Of a stretch of 64,000 bases of DNA, positions 22,622 through 35,535 are shown in pieces. The position numbers were made by a program, and so were the translations under genes. This DNA is from Dolomedes plantarius (Eukaryota > Arthropoda > Arachnida > Araneae > Dolomedidae), in the NCBI GenBank assembly GCA_907164885.2, contig OU015496.1:110530707-110594706 (forward strand), given 5' to 3'. The first letter of the stretch is position 1, and each line of letters opens with the position of its first letter. The notes beneath the pieces were generated by a model. The model was not told where the DNA came from. It was given only the letters and a program-made list of their open reading frames with translations, and ran no database searches.

Positions 22622-22785
22622 GGGCCTGTTCGCATAGAATCCGTCAGTGTTACTCGTATTGAAATATATTTAACTAATTACAAACCTCCAAACGATTAGT
22701 CACGAAACTGTTAGGGTCTGTGATTGGTTTAAATTACATCAATACGAATAATGATGACGCTGATGGATTCTATGTGAACAGGCCC
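22622..22785. mobile_element. MITE with 26-bp inverted ends (164 bp)
   Basis: Ends GGGCCTGTTCGCATAGAATC and GATTCTATGTGAACAGGCCC, extended inward by cgtcag/ctgatg; internal caatacga/tcgtattg also pair. Flanking AAA on both sides fits a 3-bp duplication, as in PIF/Harbinger MITEs, but that class is a guess. Confidence 0.85.
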
Positions 22786-22867
22786 AAAGTCGAACACTGC
22801 ATTTTAAAAAGCATCGGATCATGTTTTTAAGCTAAAAATGATTCAAGAATATGCCTCATGATTGCAG

Positions 22868-23050
22868 GGGCCGAACGATGGTCGAATGGTTAGAGCGCTG
22901 GCAATCGTTGCCAGAGTCTGTGAGTTTGAGTTATTCGAGTACCACTCTTGGTATGATAGCCGTTCGGAAACGGTTTTAAACAGTAGGTCGTCCTCGTCTA
23001 ATTAGCCCTCGTCCAGCAAAAAATTGACCGTAGCGCTCCAAACCAAACCA
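22868..23050 (+). mobile_element. tRNA-derived SINE (family D)
   Basis: A-box-like tggttagagcgctgg, a disturbed B-box (gagtttgagttattcgagtacc split by a small insertion), then the family body gtagccgttcggaaacgg… ending ctccaaaccaaacc. Pol III-type internal promoter; presumably mobilised by a LINE. Confidence 0.78.
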
Positions 23051-23052
23051 TG

Positions 23053-23092
23053 GTGTCTATAATGCTCTGATTGTTCAAAGCATTATAGACAC
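23053..23092. repeat. Perfect 14-bp stem hairpin
   Basis: GTGTCTATAATGCT pairs with AGCATTATAGACAC across a 12-base loop, immediately 3' of a SINE. No following T-run, so no terminator claim is made. Confidence 0.8.
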
Positions 23093-23459
23093 AGCCAAAT
23101 ATAGCGTCATATGATCTTAATACAGAGTGCTCTGATTCAGGATACTGATGATTGTCCGGGATATTTTCTGTTTATGCAATTACAAGTTGAGTATCTCTTA
23201 TCGTTGGTTGCACCACAACATCAGCAACATAGAGGACTTTCACACTGAAAACACCACTACGGCACAAACACAATAACACCACACAATAACACGACAGACG
23301 ACAAAAAAACCCGTCTTTCTTAGCTGCCAGGCACTTCAACTAATTTACTAACTAACAACTAACCTTTTAGGTTCCCCCCGAGAACTACTAACAATTTACA
23401 AACTACTCACTAACCTCCACCCCTCTCTCTTTCTCTGTCCTACTTCTTCTCACTTCTTC

Positions 23460-24830
23460 TATCCTATTAAAAAATTTTTGTAGGGCCTCCCCGCCTCTTT
23501 TTACCGTAGTGATGTATAAAAGTGCAAGTAAAGAAGAATGCACTCCTGGTGGTAACACATAGTAGACTTGTCAGGGAATCATCCAGCACCGCCTGGATCA
23601 CGGCAAAGAGAGAAGACGTCAAGTGTGTACTACCGGATCTCCCGGAGAGGCAAGGGAATTCAAAATCATCTAGCGGACTTGATAGGAACCCTCCCGGGAG
23701 AACACACAACAAGGTTGAGAAGACCGAGGTCTTCAAGACGACAACGGCAGAGGATATCTTCAAAATCGGCTAGGGAGGTAAGTTTAACTTCAGCATCTAA
23801 ACGGGAAGACATCGTCACGTAAGCACCCTTTATTTCCTCTCAGTACAGTGTTAATAATTCTAAAGTTCTTTTTAAAAATATAATGTTTTCAGATCTCGCG
23901 AGCGAAGCGGCATTCGCCAGCTTTCCTTATTCGAGGGGGTCCTCATTTTCTCGGTCCCCAGCTTAGTACTACAGCTTGAATTCATCGACAGAATTGGTGT
24001 TTCGTTCTACCTGGTCTAGAGCGTTTCACTGGCGGTTAGGATTCCCCGTCTGAGGAAATGAAGGGCAAGTCCCTAACCGAAGCGGGTATGGTAGGGTTAA
24101 CTTGTTAGGGCTGCGAAGATAAGTGAAGTGGCACGTGTTCGCGGGTACTGCGTTCGGGCAAGGCTCGACGACAGCAACATGGGCACAGCTCGTTTATTTT
24201 TTTGTTTCTTTTATTAGTCACCCCCCTTAATTTTTTCCTGGAGTTCAATGACTTGAAGTTTTTTTTCGGAGGACAAGCGATGGTCCAAACGAGTTTTTGG
24301 GTACGCCACTTCACGGGGGAACTGCAGGGCGGGCCACGACTCGTGACGATAATCTAATTTGAGTAAGTGAGAGACGGGCCTGGGGTTTATGCTGTCAACT
24401 ACAAAATTGACCAGTTACCCTTTTAGGCACAGTTGGTTCCTAGATAGTCGTAGCTTCAATATCGCAAAATTTTTCTGCTTGTTGTTTTTCACCTGGTCTC
24501 GCGTTTTCGCGCCACCTACATTAATTGTGCGTCGGCGGGTTCTTTTGCTGTCCTATAGAGCATCCATTTTTCGGCCCTTTTTTCAAAATTATTGTTATTT
24601 CAAATTCTCTTTTAGCCATCTTAAATGGCCCCTAAGCCAGCGGATTTGAGTAGTGCACGCTTTTGCCCTGCCTTCTCTGTGGCCCTGGGGTGGGGGTGCC
24701 GGGGGCTTGTTTCGGTACGTCCGCGGGGAAGCCGCCGTCTGCGGTCTAATCCCACCGGTGGGAGTTCAAACCCAGAAGGTCACTTTCGTAGCCATGGCGG
24801 GTCTCATTTGGTGCTTTGGTGAGTATATCT
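23460..24830 (+). other. GC-rich segment, possibly LTR-retrotransposon leader/LTR
   Basis: About 1.3 kb is clearly GC-richer than its surroundings. It begins TGTAGGGCCTCCCCGCC (LTR-like TG start) and shortly after has a tataaaag TATA-like box (23516-23523), then a stretch with no long frame until ATG at 24625 (MAPKPADLSSARFC). This order resembles the 5' LTR plus leader of a retroelement, but no matching second LTR, primer-binding site or gag/pol motif could be confirmed. A host promoter/CpG-rich first exon is the alternative. Confidence 0.3.
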
Positions 24831-24849
24831 TATCCGATACAGCTGAAGT

Positions 24850-27250
24850 ATTTGGATTTTAGAATGATTACAAATGAACATGACATCTTGAGGACAGGAA
24901 CCAAGTATAAACATAAAAAAATATACCTATCAAATACACGTTGGAAGCAAACGGCAGTTGATTCAGAATATTTGGGTATGCTACAAAGTTTATGTCCACT
25001 GTATTTTCAGAAAATGATGGTATCACAACCTTAGTGGCCCAGTCGGATGATCGGTAGATGTTAAGCGCCTACATAATCCAATTAAATGTTCTTTCAATCA
25101 CACCATAGTCATGTTTCCTGTGCCATAATGAACAGAAACGCTCCCACTCACCCCCAAAAAAATTTATAACATTTCCACAGCACTTTTGTTCTTTAGATTA
25201 AATAATAAGCAAAATAAAAACGTGGTGCGTAATGTAAAATGATATGGCGTCAAGGATAAATTGACACAATCTGGAATTCACTGATTGTTAACGCGCAAAA
25301 TAAGCAGGTAAACTCATGTGCGGGATTTTTCGCATTTTGTTATCCTCTCAGTGTTCGAAAGTTTCATAGAAAGGATATTTCAATAAGACAGTCTTGAATA
25401 GGGAACTTGACTTAATAAGCTCAGGCTCCAGAACTTCTCTTAACTTACTTAGAGACAATATCTAATTCAGTCTACTGGAAAGAAAACTAATGTTCCCGTG
25501 CGGTACGAGTAGTCCTGGAGTTAATTATTCATTATTAATTCATCCTGGACCTGTAAGACCATCGAATTCGCTGGGGAAAATCATAGCTTTAAATGGGGAA
25601 AAACAGCTGTCTATACGATCTGAGAACCAAGAAGCTTGGTTAAGGGTAAACTCGATGATTCTTCCTTTCGATATTACCCGAATAGTCTGGATCGAAATCT
25701 AAGTAATATAATGATTCTATCTAACTGAAGATTTTACCTAGTCTTATTTTTGATGCAGACAACAAGAGTCACAAACAGTAAAGACATCACTAACTTTTCT
25801 CTCTACATCATTTGGTGCTTGCTGTGCTTCTCATTTTATGGAAGTATAAATATGCCTAAGCAATCTTCTACATTTACAGAGAAGGAGACGACTTTGTTTC
25901 TGGATTTGTTGATACTGAAGGCCTACGCACCTGTACATGCTAGTTATTATTTATGTAGACAGTACGGTATAATATTCAAACATTAAACAAGTAGTAAACA
26001 ATGTAGGAAATTTGTAAGTTAAAACGAAACCTTTAGACACCGTTCAAATAAACAGAGAACATCATTTTAAAAAATCCTTAAACTGTGATTTTGAATTTAT
26101 GATAACAAATATCGGAAATATTTAATAAAAGTCTTAAAATTGACTACTAAGACAAAGGCATGAATTACACAGTATTTCTACGCATACATTTTGAATTTCT
26201 GCAGAAAATAAATGTGTCACATACCATTGTCCCAATCATATACAATAACCTGCAAAGGGATTTGCAGTGAGCCCTCTCTAAAGGACTATACCTGGCAGAC
26301 TTGATTAATAAAATTTTAGAGCCCTCAACTTTTCACATTTGGAAGAAAACTCACGTTTAAAAACGGCATTTCATCATAATGTTGATAACAAAAAGCAATT
26401 CGAATGAGGAAGATATTAAATGATTCACTTTAACTTGTGTTGGTATTATCTGATACTCTCTGTAACACGCGGAAATGATTTATTCGAGCAAAAAGAAGAA
26501 AAAAAATCACTAGTCTCCTCAATGAAAAAAGGTCTCCCCAATGTATGTGTAAGTGACTTCCTATTTACAATTCAAAACAGCTAGGTTGGAAATCGTATTA
26601 AGGCACGAGATGGTGTCTTTAATGATGCATTTCCGAAAGATGTCACGGCCAAACGTTGCGCCAAACAGCTGCTTTGAAATTTATATTTTATTTTTCGTTT
26701 CATGTTCTCCTCCTTATGCAAACTCTTCTAGGCTCCATTTCTCAAGACAAAATTCATGCTTTATCTTTGTTTAAGGTCGATAATCCAAAAGTGAAGCGGA
26801 CAGAATTTTACATGATTAACAAGATTAGTCAATGTCCGTGCTTTAAAGTGTTAATGAGAGTCCAAGGGAAAATATGAATGTCTGTGGTGCATTTGGAACT
26901 ACATTCTTCATCGTATTCAAGGAAATTATTGCTATGAAACGCTTAGTTATTCCCTTTTTATAAAACGCTTGGTTCAATTTGAATCTTTCTCGAGCTTATG
27001 AGGTTATTCTGGAAAGACAGCCTCCTACCTTATCCTAACAATGGAGCCAAACATCCGAAAAACCTTTGTTGCAATGGTCACCAACCTTACAGGGAGCGAT
27101 GATGAGTATGAGTTTATACCAATAGATTTAATAAATAATTTTGTTAATTTTAAAAGTAATTTTTATCGGGCCCATTTATTTATGAAAGTGGTATATTGTG
27201 TTGTTTTTCTTCATTTTCGTATGGGGTGTTTATATCGCGTAATCCCATCG
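24850..27250. other. Non-coding stretch
   Basis: No convincing gene. Short frames at 25490-25702, 25750-25986 and 26553-26877 are not supported by motifs or splice sites. Confidence 0.4.
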
Positions 27251-27262
27251 TACTTGGATTTG

Positions 27263-27437
27263 AGTTTGGTTTGGAGCGCTACGGTCAACTTTTTGCTACA
27301 CGAGGGCTAATTAGACTGGGACCTACAGTTTAAAGCCGATTCCGAGCGGCTAAAAACATCCATGCCAACAATGGGATTCGAACCCACAAGATCTTAACCA
27401 CATGCCAGCACCCTAGCCATTCGGCCATCACCTAGTG
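27263..27437 (-). mobile_element. tRNA-derived SINE (family D), full length with target duplication
   Basis: Minus-oriented: tail ggtttggagcgctacgg at the left, tRNA-like head with B-box complement gggattcgaaccc and A-box complement ccctagccattcggcc at the right. Flanked by perfect 10-bp repeats CTTGGATTTG at 27253-27262 and 27438-27447, as expected from LINE-driven insertion. Confidence 0.88.
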
Positions 27438-27449
27438 CTTGGATTTGTG

Positions 27450-28435
27450 ACATCAGGGGTTGAGAGAGTCATATCACGGTTAAATGTTTCATGGAAGTGT
27501 GAATTAAGTAATAATGTTTATAAAAACTTATGGCAAAGTCATACTAATATTCTTTTAACACCGCAAAATATGTTACCGATCAAACTAAATATCCTTCGTA
27601 AATTAACATTTTTTATGAAGAAAATACTTAAATTTACAGAGAGTGAATATGAAAATAACTGTATGAATAAAAAAAGATCAAAAATACATTATAAATAAAA
27701 TGGAACTTCGTAAATATGACCAGGTTGATAATACTTCTTACAAGGGAAAATCGTAGATGTTATATGACAAGATTACTAAAGTAAATTTTGTAATCATATA
27801 CACACACGCGCGACAAAATATATAATAAAATTTTCAAAATACACAAATTTTGCCTTGTTGATGCTGCAAAAGACGGCGAGAGAAAATTTTCTATTTACAT
27901 TTTATTTGTTTGGAGATCCTGTGAGTTACTACACGAAATAGGTAGAGAACAGCATACAATTTTAAATCGTATGAAAGTGCACTCCCCCTCCATTTTTGTA
28001 CATTTATTATATTATTACTTAGCAAATATGTTATAAGAACATATACTGTAACAATATAGTTTTAAATTTTGTTTTCGTAATTTCAAAAATATTCCCTTTT
28101 TATTCAGGTTTACTATATTGATCATTCTTTCTCTTATCTTATTATTTCACGCATTTTCTTTTTCTTTTGTGAAAGCAGGGACTCATTTTGTTTTGTATTC
28201 ATCTTTTGGAACAGAACGTTATTTTACGCATTATTCGTTGTGTCCTATTTCGAAGTCAGATAGGTTTTATTAAAATATTTTATATTAATTTGCCATGAAA
28301 TCAATGATGTACGATTCAGTATCGAAAATACTTGGCTTTACAGCGTAAGAAATACGGGTAATTCAAATTTAATTGTAAAAATTTTAGGCATATTAACGCA
28401 ACTATTAGTTAAAAAAATGTTTTAATCAGTAAAGT
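27450..28435. other. Non-coding stretch
   Basis: AT-rich; short CA/CG-rich run at about 27800-27813. Nothing else supportable. Confidence 0.4.
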
Positions 28436-28439
28436 CCGC

Positions 28440-28990
28440 AGATAGGTCGGCAGTAAGCTACATCTACCGGTGCTAACGGCCGTTATGTGATTCAAGTAAT
28501 AAAGCCATTTATAGTGACTCGTTAAGTAAAGTTGGGATGTCCGATGGTTAAGACTGCTGTGTACTAACCCTACTGGAATTGCTCACCTCATTGTTAACCT
28601 AAGGAGAAAATTTGTCTACTATTTTCAGCTGCATAAATGCCGATAATCCAATAAAAAAATGTTTTTTCAGCTAGCCTGAATTTTTATGCACCTTGCAACA
28701 GGATTCATTTTATAAATTTTGTCCCCAAAGAGAATATTAAGAGCATTTAAAACACATTATACCAGATTTATCCGAATAATTTAAATTTAAAAATATTATT
28801 TGCCCTTTAAAAAAAATGGAAAATTCCTCAAGGTGTAAAATTTCTTTCTCTATTACGTAGTACAATTTTTAAAAAAAATCTTTAAATCCAAGTTGGCAAT
28901 CCTTGGACACATAGGTTAACATTGAGGTGATCGAATCCAATAGGGTCTGTATACAGCAGCCTTAACAAGAACCGTGCCTCAGGCAAAAAG
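28440..28990. repeat. Inverted-repeat element with ~70-bp arms
   Basis: The left arm (about 28538-28605: gttaagactgctgtgtac … tcacctcattgttaaccta) is the imperfect reverse complement of the right arm (about 28895-28970: taggttaacattgaggtga … tatacagcagccttaac). The loop is about 290 bp and non-coding. A decayed TIR transposon or MITE; outer limits and target duplication are unclear. Confidence 0.65.
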
Positions 28991-28999
28991 GGAGACCTC

Positions 29000-30340
29000 A
29001 TACATAAGTATCAATTCATGTTGTTTAAAGACTGTTTGCACGCATTCACAATAAGTTTTTCAGTGCATATTTCTGGCTGCAAATATTTTACAAGCAATCA
29101 TACCTAGCCATTTTAATATACATAATAATCCCAATGTTATCACTGAGCTTTAATTCACAATGATATCACTGAACTATACATACAAGCACCCATGTCGGGT
29201 TTTCCTCATATTGTTTTAGCTATTGACCAAAATGATTAAACTTAGGAAAAGAAAAAAAGTAGTCGAAAATGACCAAATTTGTAGACCCTTTTAAGAAAAT
29301 TCAGCTGAAAATTTCAGTCATATTACTGTTGCCTAAAACATTTCTTCGGTCGCATTTCGCATATTCACAAGTACATCTAAGAGATCAAAGTTACAAATTA
29401 GTTTATGAGAAATGGACAAACACAAAGGCCTTAGTATCTAAAGTCAGCCTTTGTTGTGAAGGCCTCTTGTGACACAAAGGCCTTCAGCTTCGTCCCTGCT
29501 AATCTTTCCACTTTTTAATACCTACTTGCTTTTTTAATACCTGCAAACTTTTTTTTCTCATGACTATGCCACAGCAAAACTAACACATAAATGAAGCAAT
29601 AATTTATTCATTTACAAAATATCTACGGAAACTCTACATTAAATATATAACAACTTACAATTCTTTGTAGCTTTAAACTTAAAAAGTTAGAGGAATTTTG
29701 TTTTTTAAATGGCGAGTTGTTTCTTCCAGATCAAAAAGAAAATTGCGTCCGAAGTTCATGGTGCCAAACAGCGACAGAATATTTGAAGGATGTTTATACA
29801 ATAGAACCAGACTTCGCATACAACCAGTTATTAAATAAACTCAAAGCATCAGTTTGTGGCATTTATTAAATATTGGCTTCCTGTCACGATTATTCCTTTG
29901 GGCTATTATAGAAACGAGGTAAAAGCGATTTCAAACTCGACTGCACACGACAGTTTCGCAACCAATTTTCGTTGCAGCAGCTCGAGGTTGGTTATACCAC
30001 TATTTGAACTGAAGCTATAAACAACTAATTGAATTTGGGAAACACATACAAAAAATGCTTGCATTATCCTATAACTGGTTGAAGCTTTACTGACTGATTA
30101 AACTTTATATGAAGTAATGTAAGAAAACGTTTATACGAAAGAACTACTTAAAAACGGATCGTTGCGGAGCGTATTTTCAAAAGGCAAGGTTATAAATTAC
30201 TTTTAACTTTTCAGTTAATGGGTCTTTGACTCACATCGATGGTTGATGGTCCCGACCGAGGTACAGGAAAATATATAATCTCATTCGTATGCCTCATTTT
30301 CAAATGTACCTATCACTTTCATGACTTTTTTTTTGTTATT
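29000..30340. other. Non-coding stretch
   Basis: The motif cacaaaggcctt appears twice within 60 bp near 29420-29490. No gene or element boundaries recognised. Confidence 0.4.
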
Positions 30341-30354
30341 CGTTTCCCCTAAGA

Positions 30355-31007
30355 CAGAATTTTCCAACCTTTATCGAGGCGCGACTCTCTTCAATGGTCT
30401 CCAAGCATCCTGCGGTTACCTCTCCTTTCCCACGCATGTTTTCATACAAAAGGCTTTTTAAAATAAAGAAAAACCGCTAAAATGCGTTTTCCATAATTTA
30501 ATTCAAACTAAATGTTTAATTTAACAAAAATGGAAAACATTACGAAACATTCATCCTTCAGTGTGAAAGCAAGGACAGAACCTCAAGAAAAATAGCATTC
30601 CTACCGTATGGATTAAGAAATATATATAAAACTAAAAATAGAAAAACTACCTCTTACTTAAATTGCTTTGGAGAAACTACAATAGTAATGCCAAAAGTGA
30701 CAGCACAGATTGATGAAAGACAAACTGACGTTTAGAATTTGTGTACTGTACGTAGTAAGTAATCATGATTTTCATTTACACACCAAATAAAGACGGTAGA
30801 TTATTACAGAATTGAGTTTGCGCTTTGAATGGGACTTTCCCCTTTAAAAAACATCATTGCCTTATTCTTTCGTGGTAAAGAAATAGAAAATATTTTTCGG
30901 TTAAAGTCGTTAAAAGGTTATTTTAGCTGAATAAAACCATAGCGACGCCCAAGAAAAACACTTAGCAAGCCCTTCTGGGGTCGCGACCCACAGGGTTGGA
31001 AACCTTG
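30355..31007. mobile_element. Non-autonomous hAT element (653 bp)
   Basis: Ends CAGAATTTTCCAACC and GGTTGGAAACCTTG; perfect 8-bp duplication CCCTAAGA at 30347-30354 and 31008-31015. The right subterminal region has ggggtcgcgacccac, typical of this hAT group. No transposase frame survives. Confidence 0.9.
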
Positions 31008-31019
31008 CCCTAAGAAGAT

Positions 31020-32570
31020 CCTTATTCTCAAAGTGTATTCTCCCCTTTTCTGGGATTCATACCTATATACACTGAAGGTCATAAGTGTGCTAAACGGTGT
31101 CACGGTACAAGGCAAGAGTCCAGAAAAAAGTTGGTGTTTTGTTTGATACGTATGCTGAACTAGTTAATTTAAATACTATGTTTTTAAAAATGTGAAATAT
31201 TAAGAGCGGCAGAGTAGTCGTCACTGTCATCTTGAAAGTTGAAAACACGAAATTATTGGCGTTCCATGATAAGATGCGAAATTTGTCAATAGCAAAATTA
31301 AACTATACCATTAACTACCGGCGGAAATACAAATTAGAAAGCAGCCAGCAATGTCGAGAATACAGTTAATATAAAGTATTCTTAAGTATTGTATTTTTAA
31401 TGAATTTTGAATTTTTCTGACTTTTCAGCAACATTTTAAAATTTTGTTCACACTTTTCAGTTTTTTTCCCGTATTTCCTAACTTGTAGGAACCGAATTAT
31501 GCCACGATTTCTAAATGACTTACGCGAATGAATCCATAAACAGAAAACAGAAATTTACAAGTGTTATAGCTAAAGCTCCCGCTGACATCACTATACGTCA
31601 CAGAGGACAAGGGATAAGAGAGTCGTTGAATGTACGATTATGAAAATAAGATTCATGAAAATAAAATTTGGGAACTTTACCAAATGCTAAAATTATCTAG
31701 TGAAAAATACACAGAGAATTAAAAAAAGTTATTTCAATTTTATTTAAAGCTGCGCCCCTGCCTGGAAAATCAAATCACCCCAGACCAAAGATATCAAGTG
31801 TAATATGCTAGTACAGCTTCTTCATACACAAACATAAAGGTTCTAAATAAATGTTTAAAAGGTATTGGTCAGCAAAAATGTAACAGTACTAAACAAACTA
31901 ACACCATGTTCAAAGAACTTTAGTTTGTAAGACTAGTACAATTATACTATAGCACTTTACAAAATGGAAATATTTTAAACCCTACTTTTACAAAATATCA
32001 GTTTAAAGTAAATTAGCAGCTTAAAATAGTGTTTCTTTCAAAATTAAAAAAAATTATCGTCCAACCTAATAATTACCAGTTTTCAACAGATATCAGGAAG
32101 TTCAGTTCTAATGTAGTATCTATCAGAGTGGTACCCCTTGCAATACTTCTTTACAGACACATATTTTAATCACGCTGTGTTATTGATTTATAATTCTTCC
32201 TAAAAAATTGACAGCTACGAAAAAATAATATTCACAGACTGAGTTATTTGTAACTCTAGCTCTGCGAACAATGCAGTCTACAACAAAATATGATAAAATC
32301 ATATATCACTTATATTTTTGAGATCTGGTAATCAATAAATCTGCCACGGAAAACACAAATCTTGAAGTAAAGAACTATTCATACTTATTGTCTCGTCTTC
32401 CATACACACAGGGTGATTGATAACCTTTACTAGAGGGGAGAAATCTTAGCTTCGATAAAATTTTCGATGGAAATTTTAGCTTCGATATATTTAGATATAC
32501 GTTGTACGTAAATTTACGTAATTTCTCCCAACAGAGTAGTATAAAAATTAGCTAGATTAATTTCAACGAG
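31020..32570. other. Non-coding stretch
   Basis: No recognisable gene or repeat; ends at the CT/CA microsatellite. Confidence 0.4.
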
Positions 32571-32571
32571 T

Positions 32572-32574
<3 letters not shown>

Positions 32575-32627
<53 letters not shown>

Positions 32628-32634
32628 TATATAT
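32575..32634. repeat. Compound (TC)n(AC)n(AT)n microsatellite
   Basis: Pure TC dinucleotides pass directly into AC and a short AT run. Confidence 0.95.
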
Positions 32635-32884
32635 ACACGAACAAACACAAACAGAAACACACGCACAAATATAAATTAAAAAAGAAAAGAAATAAAACTT
32701 TTCCGGTTTTATGTGAGAACCTACACACAACTACGACATGCTCCCTCAATCTTAAGGACGGAAATATTCAATAAAGACTATTTTAAGTCTATTAACCATC
32801 TCTACTTGTGCTTGGGATTAATAATCTTCAACTTATTATCTATTTCCCATTACGATAATATATTCTAAATTTTCTGCTTTTGCA

Positions 32885-33490
32885 TATGAGGACTAGGAAG
32901 CTAACATTTTGCAGGGTGGTTCCTCCGAGGCCCTAGATGTTTATTAAGAATTTTTTTTTAAATTAAAATTTAAGGGGATTAAAAGGGGCCTAATCCTCCA
33001 AAATAAAACTCCTACTGAGGGATCACTGTATCTCTGGAACCACGTCTTACGAACCGGAAGGGTGGTTTTCCTTAAGTCGTAGGTGCTCACTGAGAAATCT
33101 TATTTAAAAAAATGCAAATTTTAAGAGCGTTAAAAAATGTTCATCCCCCCCCCAAAAAAAAAATAAAAAACACTGACTGATCTGTGATGTCTGTAATAGT
33201 ACAGTCTAGAAAGCTAAAATTTAGCATAGTATTTCATCTTATGCCTTCGATGTTCACCAAGAAAACTTCTTAGAAGCTGAAATTTTAAGGTTGTTTAAGT
33301 CCTGAAACCCTCAAAATAAAACACTGACTGATCCCTTTATATATGTGCAATAAGAAGGCCTAGGAAGCAGAAATTTTACCTTGTGGTTCCTTTAATTACC
33401 CAGGTACTTCCCAAGAAAGATTAAAAAACCCTCTAAGGGTGTTAAAATAAGGGTCTGACATCCTTCCCCTCCAAAAAAAAAAAAAAAAGA
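32885..33490 (+). repeat. Degenerate tandem array, unit about 150 bp
   Basis: Four diverged units share an ordered set of motifs: 'taggaagc-(t/a)-aaattt', 'ggttcctt', '(a)cccaggt-ctt/gttcaccaagaaa', 'aattttaag-gtgtt', and 'cctccaaaataaaac' followed by 'actgactgatc'. Units differ by small indels and A-runs. Non-coding on both strands. Confidence 0.7.
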
Positions 33491-33685
33491 AATCTAAAAC
33501 CCGCATTTAATGTCGGATCACTGCCTGTAAATTATAGGATGAACTCTTCTGAGAAATGACAACTCTTTACTGCTGAAGTTAATTTAAATTAAGTTAACCA
33601 ATTGATATAATTGATGGTAGTAACGTATTCCGTCGAGAAGCAGGGATATTCATCTAATTAAATCCTAATTTTCTTTCTCTCTCCC

Positions 33686-33712
33686 TCACACACACACACA
33701 CACACACACACA
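33686..33712. repeat. (CA)n microsatellite
   Basis: Perfect CA repeat. Confidence 0.95.
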
Positions 33713-33719
33713 TGCATAG

Positions 33720-34980
33720 AAAGAGAGGAAGCTTTTACTCATCTAAAGGAGGAGCATCCCTTATCAGTAAATGACATTGTCTACCATAAATTGAATGTAC
33801 AATAAAACCAGTGAAATAATCTCCTCCCAACAAAATCCCGTTTAAACAGGAAACCGTCAACTCCCTTTCTTTATGCTAGTTATTCACAGTGCACGACGTT
33901 GTCAACGTTGCCATAATTTCTGTAGTTGTTCTTCCTCCTTAATATTAACAAAGGGAATTTCTGGGTGGAGACTGTTTACCCTCAAAAAGCTCAGTCATGC
34001 TGCCTTTTGTAGTACAACACCTTTTGTATGAAGCTCGTATAATATTGAAACTCGTATTGCGAAAGCAATTAATTTCACATCCTCGCCGAAAACGTAAAAA
34101 CATAGTCCTTTGTTAAGGCATATTTCGCCCAATTATTTTATCTTTGTAAGCCAAAGTTTATTTTAAACTTCCTAATGGCGGGGAATAGTAATAAATACAC
34201 AAATAAAAAGGAGTAGATCTGTTGATCCACACATATATAAGTATTCAGCAAGGTCTGTATATGATTTACCGCTCAGTAGTTAAGACCGAATTTAAGAATT
34301 TTATGCATTTGAACCTAAACGAAGTAAAATATTAGCTAAAGTACTGAATAACTGATATTTTAATTTTAAAAAAATAATGTCCAAATTAATGAAATAAGTC
34401 ATGGAATAGAAAAATCTCAATAATTGTCAAAATGGCCATTTTGCCTGCCCTTACTTACCAAGGGCTAGGCTCTCTCTCGTAAACTTCCTTTTCAATTAAC
34501 TATTAGATTTGTAATCAAGATTTACTTAGTTACATTCCCTAACTCACTAATTATCATATTTGACATTCGTTTAAACCAGAAGAGTTAAGTTTGGTAACTG
34601 TAAAGAAGCGGGTATCCCTTGGCGAGGTTTGGCAAGGTTTTCAAAATTGACTAAGAACAAAACTGCAAAGGATCGAAAACCACATTATAGAATGTAATAA
34701 TGTGTCTGCGATGCTGCATATTGCTTAAATTAGAACCTTACAAGCATACAACATTTCATTCATTTTTAACCGAATGCTTTCAGTTACATCTCCTTTTAAT
34801 AAATGAGGATCTCACCAAATAAATTTTTTATATTTATGAATCCTTCTATTTACGTTATGTTCACTTGGGTACATATATGACGTCAAAAGGGGTACCCACT
34901 TCTCTACAAGAGCAGAAAGTTTTTAGTTGTAAGAACTGTTTTATGGGTAAAAAGACGATGCACACTAGGTTGGAGGCCAT
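33720..34980. other. Non-coding stretch
   Basis: No recognised gene or repeat. Confidence 0.4.
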
Positions 34981-34986
34981 GCCTGT

Positions 34987-35535
34987 TGTAAGGACTTTGC
35001 CTTAAATAAAAGACTGCCTGCCTTTTGTATTTAATGCCTTAATTGCATTTCTCGACTAAATACAGGCTATTTACAATATATATAAAAAAAAGTTAAATTC
35101 GTGGGTTCACGGCATCGACGAGGAAGGTCAGACTTGAGTTGTCGCTGCGCTCATTCAAGTCTATCTAGGCCCGACAGTATCTCCTTGTCTCCGGTTCCAG
35201 TGTCACCCTGAATAACTTAGTCTCTGAATCGCTGACATGAAATTAACTCGCGTCCGGCGACTTTATATACCTTCACTGAACGTTCTCGAAAGATCTGGAA
35301 TACGCCGCCTTTCTTTATTCATTTATTGTTCCCAGACGACTATCCGCCTCCGTACGGACACTTCCTTTTGGCAGCTGACGAACTGTTCCGCAAACTGTCG
35401 GTAGCACTTCCGGTCTGTATGTCGCCAAGACTGTCGCCAGCCGTCTAAATCGATTATGTGCACAAACTGCGCGTTAGTTGGTCTTTCTGAAATTTCCACG
35501 CAGAAAATATTCGCTATTGTAAGGGAGTCGTTACA
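34987..35535 (-). mobile_element. Solo LTR (Ty3/gypsy-type by target duplication)
   Basis: A 549-bp GC-richer block with short inverted ends TGTAAGGACT and AGTCGTTACA, flanked by a 4-bp duplication CTGT (34983-34986 and 35536-35539). Read on the minus strand it has a TATA box (tatataaag, about 35264-35272), so transcription would run right to left. No internal gag/pol sequence is present, so this is a solo LTR left by recombination between the two LTRs. A 4-bp duplication suits Ty3/gypsy; class assignment is inference. Confidence 0.8.

Noticed and set aside
24625..24822. gag-like protein beginning MAPKPADLSS
   Set aside because: Short, Pro/Gly/Arg-rich by GC content, with an equally open overlapping frame; no zinc knuckle or capsid motif.
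25750..25986. Possible Myb/SANT-type start (MPKQSSTFTEKETTLFLDLL)
   Set aside because: Faint resemblance to a Myb/SANT-like N-terminus, but the rest lacks the conserved Trp spacing and there is no neighbouring transposase or splice support.
32885..33490. CRISPR-like array
   Set aside because: Units are degenerate, unequal and about 150 bp; the genome is eukaryotic.
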